Source: CAYZXU01 sp964482535
Lineage (GTDB): Bacteria; Desulfobacterota; Desulfobacteria; Desulfobacterales; BuS5
Direction of reading: 5' to 3'
DNA: 30,143 bases
Assembly: GCA_964482535.1 (NCBI GenBank)
Contig: CAYZXU010000018.1
Coordinates: 1-30,143 of the forward strand
Under the pieces are notes generated by a model. It did no database searches. It saw only the letters and a program-made list of their open reading frames with translations, and had not been told where the DNA came from. Shown here piece after piece: positions 23,471 through 30,143 of this stretch. A program made the translations under genes and the position numbers. Numbering within the stretch: the stretch's first letter is position 1; each line of letters opens with the position of its first letter.

Positions 23471-25948
23471 TTATGCAAATGCCCTGAAATTTTTTGAGAT
23501 GAAATTATCAACATATGTTTTAACCATTTCATCGTTTGTTAATAACATGTCAAGCTGCCTTGAGCATGCCATCAGCCTTCCCAACATTTCCAATGCATCT
23601 TCGGAATCCTTTTGGGAATTATACCTGAACCAGGAAGTAACAAGATCTCCTCTTCGATTAACTTCAAAATTTGATAAGCGTAGTACAGATTCTAAAAATA
23701 ATCCCCTGCGGTTTAAAGCGTCCCTGGTTGAAGCGCCTCCCCGGAATCTGAAATTAACATAGTTATTTTCAGACCAGGGACCTGTAACAGCATCGATTAA
23801 GGCATAGTGGTAAACAAAGCGCGCATTAAAATTCAAGTAATCTTTGGCTACAATAAAATAATTTGTATCTTTACGGCGTCTCGGCCCTTTTGTTCCCCCC
23901 ATAATCTGTTCTTCAAGATCAGGTGTTAAAAAAGAAGTCCCTCCTATTCTGCGTTTATCCCATATAACCTTTGGATCGGATATGCCTTTCCATAAAGCCT
24001 GAAACGGAATACTTTTGACGTGTAAAGGGTCTAACTCCTCTTTTTCCTCAACTGAGCCATCAAGATCAAGCAGTTTTATCTTTATGGGAATCGGAGTCTT
24101 AAGAGCAGTTGCATTTCTTCTCCACATGCGATTTTGGCTATCCCCAAAGGAAAACATTGAGCGTACAGACATTTCGTGGATAAATCTTATTACATCATGG
24201 ATAGACATGCATTTTTGAGGTTTAAAATTTGAAGAATTCGGGTCAATCAAATTAAGTTTCAGGACAAGATCGTATAACGCCCCGGAAGAAATACGCTTTT
24301 TGCCTGAATTGATTCTAACAAGAACCCTTTCACGAACGTCATCCCACTGTGTACCCTTGTATATTTTTCTGGTTGTTGCATCAATGGAAATAATTTCTCC
24401 TGATTTAAAAAGCAGGACACCCTCTCCGGCTTTAAAAAGGCATGGAACGGACAGCTCACGGGCCAATGTTGCAAGGTGCCCCACAGGATTTCCTTTTTCC
24501 ACAATAAGAGCGCCAATATCCGGCAATAGTAAAGCAAGTTTTAAAGAAGCCTGTTTAACAATAAGAATAGCCCCTTTTTGCTCTAAAGCGGGTTTGTCTT
24601 CATCTTTAATATATTCCACAGGTCCCACAGCGCGTCCCGGAAAAATAGTGGCACCGCCTTCTATAACCGGTATATTTTTTTTCTTTGCGCCGCCTCCAGG
24701 CTCCCTTTCGGCTTTGCTTATTTGAAGTTTTCTGCCCTGCAACAACCATATTTTGCCGTCTTTTCCCACAGCCCATTCAATGTCCATATCATGGCCGAAC
24801 ATTTGTGTTAATTTAAAGGAAATGCCTGCGATTTCTTTTAAAACTGATTCTGACGGGTGTGTTGAATAAACGGGCTGCATGGATTCAGAATCAAGGGCCT
24901 GGGTTTCATTGAGCAATTTCGGCATTTTTTCCCTGGAAAGGGAAAACATATCCGCTTCTTTTTTGCCCTGTATCATCTCATTGGCCAGACCTGGGACAGC
25001 ATTAACCAGCATGTTTTCAGAAGCAGGATTAAGGGGATCGCATGTATAGATCACACCTGAAAAAACCGGCTCAATCATGGGCATAAACAAAACAGCCATA
25101 TGTGTATCTACTTCACGTATACCGTGATGAATTCTGTATCTTACAGCACGATCACTAAACCTGCCTGCCAGTATTTTTTTGTAAACCGATTTTAAATCGG
25201 ATGCACAGACATTCAATTGAGTGTCAAATTGACCGGCAAATGTAAACATATCATCTTCGCAGGCTGCGCTGGAACGAACCGCCCAAAGCATGGAATTTTC
25301 AGCGTCCATTTTCAGAGCATATTTTGAAATCAAATCGCAAACAGTCTCCGGAACAGTCCCTTTTAAAAAAAGATTGCGGAGTGTTTCCACCCTTAAATTA
25401 AATAGATCCTGATCCTTAATGACATCCAGGTCATTGACCAGCATCCGGATATGCTTATTTAACCCGTTTTCTTTTATAAACAAACGATAAGCTTCGGTTG
25501 TAAGCGTAAATGCCGGTGGTACCAATTCGGGAAAATACCGGTGCAAGGCAGCCAGCCCAAAGGATTTCCCTCCAATGAGACGGGAATCAATAATGTCTTC
25601 ACTGCCGATTAAAACAGCAAGGGGACTGCTAATAGAAGGAGTATCTGTTTTAAAGGCTGAAAAAATTTTCCGGCGAACTGCCTCAACTGCATCATAAAGC
25701 TTTTTGTATCGATCTCCTGTAAGAATATTAAGCTCTTGTACCATAAGAAGAGATTCATCCACAAGGCGCTTTACAGGATTTCTAATAAGGACATTTGACT
25801 GGCGCATAAAGTTCAGATCGGCCTCAAGGTCTGCCATTGATTGTAGAACCATGCTGTTTTTTCTTAGAACAGATCGAAACGTCTCATAACGATAGCGGAA
25901 AGAAAAATCAGCTTTATCTTTTATCAAACCTGACTTGTGTGAGTTCAT
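23471..25948 (-). CDS. PEP-synthase-like protein: ATP-grasp and phosphohistidine domains with unassigned C-terminus
   Basis: 825 aa. Residues 1-120 are helical and unassigned. About 124-410 is the PPDK_N pyruvate/ATP-binding (ATP-grasp) domain: IGGKSFGLAALHRYFPELVPP, WAVRSSAACEDDMFTFAGQF, MIEPVFSGVIYTCDPLNPAS and IEWAVGKDGKIWLLQGRKLQ. About 430-535 is the swivelling phosphohistidine domain, with H491 in EKGNPVGHLATLARELSVP. This differs from the TSHAA form of PpsA and PPDK but keeps the His. From about 550 to the end there is no PEP-binding TIM barrel. Instead an unrecognised region of about 275 residues follows, rich in Arg and aromatics (MSIHDVIRFIHEMSVRSM, FLTPDLEEQIMGG, NYVNFRFRGGAST). 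It may phosphorylate a substrate other than pyruvate or act in regulation; this is inference. AAAGGAG precedes the ATG. Confidence 0.85.
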   Translation of the reverse strand: MNSHKSGLIKDKADFSFRYRYETFRSVLRKNSMVLQSMADLEADLNFMRQSNVLIRNPVKRLVDESLLMVQELNILTGDRYKKLYDAVEAVRRKIFSAFKTDTPSISSPLAVLIGSEDIIDSRLIGGKSFGLAALHRYFPELVPPAFTLTTEAYRLFIKENGLNKHIRMLVNDLDVIKDQDLFNLRVETLRNLFLKGTVPETVCDLISKYALKMDAENSMLWAVRSSAACEDDMFTFAGQFDTQLNVCASDLKSVYKKILAGRFSDRAVRYRIHHGIREVDTHMAVLFMPMIEPVFSGVIYTCDPLNPASENMLVNAVPGLANEMIQGKKEADMFSLSREKMPKLLNETQALDSESMQPVYSTHPSESVLKEIAGISFKLTQMFGHDMDIEWAVGKDGKIWLLQGRKLQISKAEREPGGGAKKKNIPVIEGGATIFPGRAVGPVEYIKDEDKPALEQKGAILIVKQASLKLALLLPDIGALIVEKGNPVGHLATLARELSVPCLFKAGEGVLLFKSGEIISIDATTRKIYKGTQWDDVRERVLVRINSGKKRISSGALYDLVLKLNLIDPNSSNFKPQKCMSIHDVIRFIHEMSVRSMFSFGDSQNRMWRRNATALKTPIPIKIKLLDLDGSVEEKEELDPLHVKSIPFQALWKGISDPKVIWDKRRIGGTSFLTPDLEEQIMGGTKGPRRRKDTNYFIVAKDYLNFNARFVYHYALIDAVTGPWSENNYVNFRFRGGASTRDALNRRGLFLESVLRLSNFEVNRRGDLVTSWFRYNSQKDSEDALEMLGRLMACSRQLDMLLTNDEMVKTYVDNFISKNFRAFA

Positions 25949-25984
25949 TACTTCTCCTTTGAAAACCTATAGGTTGTTTAAAAA

Positions 25985-26362
25985 TTAAGGCTTTAACTCT
26001 TTTACCGCTTTTTCAATTATTACACGAAGGTCACTGGGCTTAAAGGGTTTGGCTATAAAATCAAAAGCTCCTTTTACTAAAGCTTCCCTGGCAAGTTCCA
26101 CAGTGGCATAACCTGTAATAATAATAACTTTTGTGTGGGGAGATTTTGCTGCAACATATTCCAGTATTTGCATGCCGTCAACGTCGTCCATCCTGACATC
26201 GGTTATGATTATGTCAAAATCTTTTTGGCCGATACGATCAATTGCACTCCTGCCGTCTCCCAGTGTTTCAACTTCATAGCCATGTTTTTCCAATGAAGGC
26301 TTTAAACGTTTTCCGACTATTGCCTCATCATCTACAACCAGTAATTTTATTTTTTTTTCCAT
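25985..26362 (-). CDS. Stand-alone response regulator receiver (CheY-like)
   Basis: 125 aa, receiver domain only. It has the acidic pocket D11-D12 (LLVVDDEA), phospho-acceptor D55 (IIITDVRM), T83 (IITGYA) and K105 (IAKPFKP), all canonical. There is no output domain, so it must act through protein contacts or as a phosphate shuttle. The sequence around the KPF motif resembles receivers of NtrC-type regulators. AGGAG lies about 10 bases before the ATG. It lies between the UspA-like and PEP-synthase-like genes and probably pairs with the histidine kinase at the end of the run. Confidence 0.94.
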   Translation of the reverse strand: MEKKIKLLVVDDEAIVGKRLKPSLEKHGYEVETLGDGRSAIDRIGQKDFDIIITDVRMDDVDGMQILEYVAAKSPHTKVIIITGYATVELAREALVKGAFDFIAKPFKPSDLRVIIEKAVKELKP

Positions 26363-26422
26363 AATATTTGTCTCCTGTAAAGTGATTGCAAAACAAAAAA
26401 TGCCGGGATGATTTGCCTTGAT

Positions 26423-26857
26423 TTATCTTAATTTATATTTTTTTTTAGGGATAACCAAAGGGCATGGCAGCTCATCCTTTATATGGACCATCCAATGTCT
26501 CGCTGACCTGCCGGTTTTTTCCATTGCCGCATTCTCATCCCCTCCCCAGACAGCTGTATGAAACGATCTATGGGACGCCATAAACTTGTAAAATTCAGAA
26601 CGCCGATCACCAACCACAACCTTTGCCTGTACAGGAATATTATTGTCGATTATTTCACGAATTCGTTTTAAAATAATATCCTTATATTTTTGTTTTAATA
26701 GTTCAAGTTCATCTTTTGAGTCCGAATTATATTCCATTAAAAGCAGAAATATGATCTTGGCATTAATACGCTGAGCCAATACTGCCGCATAATGAACAGC
26801 AACCTCACGAATATTGAGATCTTCAAAAATAACGACAATTATTTTATTGCGCTGCAT
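26423..26857 (-). CDS. UspA-like universal stress domain protein
   Basis: 144 aa from the ATG at 26857. A TTG at 26869 overlaps the previous stop but sits only 1-2 bases from GGGGA, so the ATG is preferred. The fold begins with KIIVVIFEDLNIREVAVHYAAVLAQRINAKIIFLLLM, the USP strand-helix-strand. A helical middle and VQAKVVVGDRRSEFYKFM follow, and it ends with PCPLVIPKKK, the typical USP terminal strand. The usual ATP loop G-x2-G-x9-G(S/T) is degenerate (WGGDENAAMEKTGRSARHW), so nucleotide binding is uncertain. It begins 8 bp after the stop of the upstream kinase-like gene, so co-translation is likely. Confidence 0.8.
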   Translation of the reverse strand: MQRNKIIVVIFEDLNIREVAVHYAAVLAQRINAKIIFLLLMEYNSDSKDELELLKQKYKDIILKRIREIIDNNIPVQAKVVVGDRRSEFYKFMASHRSFHTAVWGGDENAAMEKTGRSARHWMVHIKDELPCPLVIPKKKYKLR

Positions 26858-26865
26858 AGTATTAG

Positions 26866-27672
26866 TCAATTCCCCACAATATAACTGTTTGTATGTACTT
26901 CTATATTAACAACCCCGGACAGCTTGCCTGCCATCTCTTTAATAGAGTTGCATTTTTTTTCTTTTTTAAACTTAAACGCCTTTGTCTCCACCACCACGGT
27001 TCCTCTTTTTGCAAGGACTTTAATGTTGGAAAAATGTTCAAGAAGAACAGCTTTAACCCTGTTCTCCAGCTCTATATCCTCTATGCAGTTAAGTGAATAT
27101 GTAATGGGCTTGAATTTGCGGTCATTTACAGTCTCTGTTATAATATCCATCGCTCTTTTTCTATCAATCTGACCGAGGTTGATTACCAGGTCATACTGGG
27201 ATGCATCGGTTTCATCCACATGGAAAACCTGGAGAGATGTGCGCCTGCACTGCTCTTTTCTTTTTTTAATAAAATTTTCAGCTTTTTCCTCTGATATGTT
27301 TTTTTCCGAGGCAATCCGGCTTATAATTTTTTTTGGATTAGAGATAATACCCACTTTAAGCACATGGGAAATATCGGTCAGATAAAGGTGAGCTGCCAGT
27401 CCGTAACAAACCGTATTATCGTCCAATAACAGGTTTAAAACATATGCTTTTATATATGCAAGGTGCCGTTCCCTGAGTTTTGCAGATATTCCCAGCAGTG
27501 ATGGGACTTCGTCCAATGCTTTTGATAGATTCGCCTCCGGAATCCCATGTTTTTCCGCTGCTTTTGATAGTATCTCACGGCCAAGGCATTTATAATTTAA
27601 AATTTTGGCTGTTTTTTCGGCAATCTCCCGACCCACCTCATATGAATCTGAAGATATTGTTATAATCGACAT
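26866..27672 (-). CDS. Cytidylate-kinase-like protein with BON-like C-terminus, paralogue 1
   Basis: 268 aa. Residues 1-190 match the cytidylate kinase-like (AAA_26) family. They start with SIITISSDSYEVGREIAEKTAKIL, where the P-loop is degenerate: Arg at the Walker Lys position and no following Ser/Thr. Then come CLGREILSKAAEKHGI, VCYGLAAHLYLTDISHVLKVGIIS and the lid-like ISEEKAENFIKKRKEQCRR. ASQYDLVINLGQIDRKRAMDII is the family's last strand. Residues 198-268 (IELENRVKAVLLEHFSNIKVLAKRGTVVV, then LSGVVNIEVHT) resemble a BON domain. The true substrate is unknown; CMP kinase activity should not be assumed. The paralogue upstream has the same layout. Confidence 0.8.
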   Translation of the reverse strand: MSIITISSDSYEVGREIAEKTAKILNYKCLGREILSKAAEKHGIPEANLSKALDEVPSLLGISAKLRERHLAYIKAYVLNLLLDDNTVCYGLAAHLYLTDISHVLKVGIISNPKKIISRIASEKNISEEKAENFIKKRKEQCRRTSLQVFHVDETDASQYDLVINLGQIDRKRAMDIITETVNDRKFKPITYSLNCIEDIELENRVKAVLLEHFSNIKVLAKRGTVVVETKAFKFKKEKKCNSIKEMAGKLSGVVNIEVHTNSYIVGN

Positions 27673-27717
27673 AAATTAAATCCTCGCTATTTTACGTTTA
27701 AAACCGTTACAAGTATA

Positions 27718-28530
27718 TCATACTGCGTTGTGTGGAAAAGGGACTCCAGAATGAATTTCGATATTATTTATCCCTTTTGTTTTTCCATCCAGACCTTTTA
27801 TTATCTTTTGAAGCTTGTGCATTAATCTGTCACCAGCCTTTGCATAAACCAGAACATTGCCATAATCACTGGTAACAGACACATCAAAGCCATGTTCCAG
27901 AAATGTTGCCTTTATCCGGCATGCCAGGGCAAGATCTTTCACCTTTTGCAGTGACGATTCCGTGGTATTTAACTCTTTATAACCGGCTGCCTGACAGATA
28001 AAATCAACAGCGTGATCTTTTGTGAGCTTATTGATGTTGATTACAAGGTCATAAAGAGAGCTGTCTGCCGGGTCGGTTTTATAAAGGCTTTTTGTCCACT
28101 TTCGACGTTCCTGATCATCCTTAAGCAAGAGCCCTCGCGCCTCGTTTCTGGTAATATTGTCGCGTTTTGCTACTATACCGATACGATAGTCAAGATCGGC
28201 AATTATCCTTACTTTAAGTACATGAGCCACATCCGTCAGCAAAAGGTGACCGGCAAGACCATGATAAACTATGTTATCTTTTTCTACACGGCTGGCAAAT
28301 GCGCTGAGGATATAGGCAATATATTTTTGTTTGCCGCCACTGATTCGATTTAATATGGAAGGAGCATCATGAATCGCCCTGGAAAGCTTTATTGCAGGTA
28401 TCTTGAAATGCTCACTGGCATCAAGAATCACCTCTCTGCTTATACACTCGTACCCAAGCCGCCCGGCCACTTTTTCAGCTACTTCTTTCCCCATGCTGTA
28501 TGAACCTCTGGAAATCGTAATAATTGCCAT
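27718..28530 (-). CDS. Cytidylate-kinase-like protein with BON-like C-terminus, paralogue 2
   Basis: 270 aa, collinear with the downstream 268-aa protein and clearly a tandem duplicate, though diverged. The N-terminal loop is ITISRGSYSMGKEVAEKVA, with a Lys in GK but Glu after it. ECISREVILDASEHFKI, IVYHGLAGHLLLTDVAHVLKVRII and SLYDLVININKLTKDHAVDFI mirror the paralogue. The C-terminal 75 residues (LACRIKATFLEHGFDVSVTSDYGNVLVYA ... GINNIEIHSG) are BON-like. AGGAG lies 10 bases before the ATG. It follows the SLC13 transporter gene by 21 bp. Confidence 0.8.
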   Translation of the reverse strand: MAIITISRGSYSMGKEVAEKVAGRLGYECISREVILDASEHFKIPAIKLSRAIHDAPSILNRISGGKQKYIAYILSAFASRVEKDNIVYHGLAGHLLLTDVAHVLKVRIIADLDYRIGIVAKRDNITRNEARGLLLKDDQERRKWTKSLYKTDPADSSLYDLVININKLTKDHAVDFICQAAGYKELNTTESSLQKVKDLALACRIKATFLEHGFDVSVTSDYGNVLVYAKAGDRLMHKLQKIIKGLDGKTKGINNIEIHSGVPFPHNAV

Positions 28531-28551
28531 TTTTTTAATATCTCCTGAATG

Positions 28552-30143
28552 TTATATTCCGTAGAACAGATAGATCATGCCTATCATTACAACTATAAAA
28601 AGCAGACTTATTACTATGCCGGCCTTCATAAAATCCGTACTCTTATAACGCCCCGGCCCCATGTATAAGGCATTGACCTGATGGGTTGGGAGAATAAAAG
28701 AATTGCTTGTTGCAATGCCCACAATAAGAGCTGCCATACGGGGGTCGGCATGTGCTTCAAGTGCCATGTTTACCACGAGAGGCACGAGAAGCACTGTTGC
28801 TCCCACATTGGAAATAACAAGAGTAAACATTGTTGAAAGAATGCCTATTACCGTAAACAACACAATGGGCTGGACATCACCGATAAGCCTTAAAGATTCG
28901 TGGGCAATCCAGGCTGCAGTGCCTGTCTTTTCGGTTGCAATGCCCAGGGGGATTAAACCGGCAAGAAGAAAAATTGTCCTCCAGTCCACCGCCTCATATG
29001 CCTCGTCTATACTCAGTACGCGGGTTATTATCATACCAAGAGCGCCTGTCATAAGACAGACTGAAAGCTGAATTTTAAAAACCATTATCATTATAAGCGC
29101 AAGGGACAACCAGCCTGCGGCAAATACAGCCTTTTCAGGACGTATTATATCCACGTCAACAGGTGTGGTAAATAACAGGATTTTTTCTTCCTGTAAAATT
29201 TTCAGCCTTGACCATGTGCCGTGGATCAGAACTGCATCGCCCACAGCAAGAACAAGGTTCCCGATTTTGGCCCTGTAGGTTTCATTATGACGAAAAACAG
29301 CTAAGGGCGTGACTCTGAAACGATCCTGCAGATTTACCTGGCTTAAGGTTTTACCTGCAAGAGATGATCTTGGCGCCACTACAGCTTCCACAGCTCCTGA
29401 AATACTTTCAGCTATTTCATTCTTAAAAACCTCAGGCTGCTCCTTGATTGACATTCCTTCGTTTTCTGCCATGCGCATAACGTTTTTTTTGCTGCCGAAC
29501 AGCACGATATCTATTCCTGATCGTATTTCAAGATCAGGGCCCGGCGACATCACCTTAAAGTCAGGAGGTTCTGTAAGGGCAATCACGTTTAGCATATAGC
29601 GCCGTCTTAAATCCTTAACTGTTATCGGTTCCCGGTAGTGAGTGAAATCATCCGGAGTATGCAGTTCATAGACGTTGCCTATATCCTCCATTATTTCTTC
29701 CAATACAGCACCTGTTTTTTCATCACCAGCATCGGTTGTGCCCTGTGGCAGAATAAAACGTCCCAAAAAGACAAAACATAGTATACCGCTTGCAACAAGT
29801 GCTAACCCGATGGGAGCCACATCGAAAAGGCCAAATGGCTTTAAATCAAAAGGAACCAGAAGATCATTTAAGAGTATAAGAGGGCTGGAACCCACGAGTG
29901 TTATGGTTCCGCCTAAAATGGCTGAAAAACCGATGGGCATAAGAAGACGGCTGATGGGAATTTTCAGCGTCTTGCTGACCCGTTGAATTGCCGGAAGAAA
30001 GAGAGCTGCGGCGCCTATATTCTGCATGAAGCTGGAGATGCAGGCCACGGTAAATGAAATTGCGATAATAACACGTGAAGTGCTGTTGCCTGCAATACGC
30101 AGCACAGGTGTTACCAGTTTGTTTATTATGCCTGTCTTGTCTA
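28552..30143 (-). CDS. SLC13/DASS-type anion transporter with two RCK_C domains (5' end outside window)
   Basis: The frame stays open past the GTG at 30105 to the window edge (reading DKTGIINKLVTP before it), so the true N-terminus lies outside. Numbers count from that GTG. Family motifs are FMQNIGAAALFLP (26-38), GGTITLVGSSPLILLNDLL and, near the C-terminus, SNVGATVLLVPLV, which are the two SLC13 signature regions. Between the membrane halves sit two RCK_C (TrkA_C) domains, about 143-215 and 236-312 (SLAGKTLSQVNLQDRF, LAVGDAVLIHG), which commonly bind nucleotides or anions and gate transport. Proteins of this layout carry sulfate, dicarboxylates or other anions; the substrate cannot be read here. 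It is the first visible gene of the seven-gene run. Confidence 0.9.
   Translation of the reverse strand, partial: DKTGIINKLVTPVLRIAGNSTSRVIIAISFTVACISSFMQNIGAAALFLPAIQRVSKTLKIPISRLLMPIGFSAILGGTITLVGSSPLILLNDLLVPFDLKPFGLFDVAPIGLALVASGILCFVFLGRFILPQGTTDAGDEKTGAVLEEIMEDIGNVYELHTPDDFTHYREPITVKDLRRRYMLNVIALTEPPDFKVMSPGPDLEIRSGIDIVLFGSKKNVMRMAENEGMSIKEQPEVFKNEIAESISGAVEAVVAPRSSLAGKTLSQVNLQDRFRVTPLAVFRHNETYRAKIGNLVLAVGDAVLIHGTWSRLKILQEEKILLFTTPVDVDIIRPEKAVFAAGWLSLALIMIMVFKIQLSVCLMTGALGMIITRVLSIDEAYEAVDWRTIFLLAGLIPLGIATEKTGTAAWIAHESLRLIGDVQPIVLFTVIGILSTMFTLVISNVGATVLLVPLVVNMALEAHADPRMAALIVGIATSNSFILPTHQVNALYMGPGRYKSTDFMKAGIVISLLFIVVMIGMIYLFYGI

Noticed and set aside
23455..23532. Longer histidine kinase start overlapping the PEP-synthase-like gene
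   Set aside because: The added 26 residues have no family match, and the ATG at 23454 has AGGA at proper spacing.
26857..26869. TTG start for the UspA-like gene giving a 4-bp overlap with the upstream stop
   Set aside because: The TTG is almost on top of the GGGGA ribosome site; the ATG 12 bases later is better placed.

Overview
The window looks like chromosomal DNA of a fairly AT-rich Gram-negative anaerobe, most probably a deltaproteobacterial (Desulfobacterota) sulfate-reducer-like bacterium. The main clues are a CbiK-type cobaltochelatase with a signal peptide under a cobalamin riboswitch (the periplasmic form known from Desulfovibrio), a long plant/trypanosome-type phosphofructokinase, a TPR lipoprotein paired with a LolB-like lipoprotein, and RpoH, QueF and Nudix genes of bacterial type. 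This assignment is inference; there is no rRNA gene to anchor it.

Layout. 1-1902: 3' part of a type III restriction enzyme gene, running in from outside the window and ending beside the 3' end of a tRNA-Arg(TCT) gene (2037-2113, minus). 2199-13051, all plus: sigma-32-type factor, TPR lipoprotein, LolB-like lipoprotein, radical SAM protein, transketolase, two tandem CNNM/CorC-family membrane proteins, a NamZ/DUF1343 protein and an RNase HI with an N-terminal extension. 13153-13191: a hairpin between convergent transcripts. 13205-14909, minus: glutaredoxin and phosphofructokinase. 15118-16323, plus: class I mannose-6-phosphate isomerase, divergent from pfk across an AT-rich spacer with nested inverted repeats. 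16356-18296, minus: a hypothetical protein, a zinc-ribbon Nudix hydrolase, an alpha/beta hydrolase and a small Cys-rich protein. 18297-20340: a repeat-bearing intergenic stretch, the exported cobaltochelatase and its leader (promoter, cobalamin aptamer, terminator and a perfect extended Shine-Dalgarno sequence). 20341-21760, minus: a Na+/Ca2+ exchanger family antiporter that seems to start at AUU, and QueF.

The part with most unexplained biology is 22006-30143, a compact minus-strand run of seven genes. In transcription order it encodes an SLC13-type anion transporter with two RCK_C domains (5' end outside the window), two tandem paralogous cytidylate-kinase-like proteins with BON-like C-termini, a UspA-like protein, a stand-alone response-regulator receiver, a phosphoenolpyruvate-synthase-like protein in which the usual PEP-binding barrel is replaced by an unrecognised C-terminal region, and a membrane histidine kinase. 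Short gaps and a terminator-like hairpin after the last gene suggest one operon. The combination reads as a transport/energy-state signalling module of unknown function and is the best candidate here for an undescribed system.

Central carbon genes (tkt, pfk, manA) are scattered rather than clustered. No transposase, integrase, CRISPR array or phage gene was seen.
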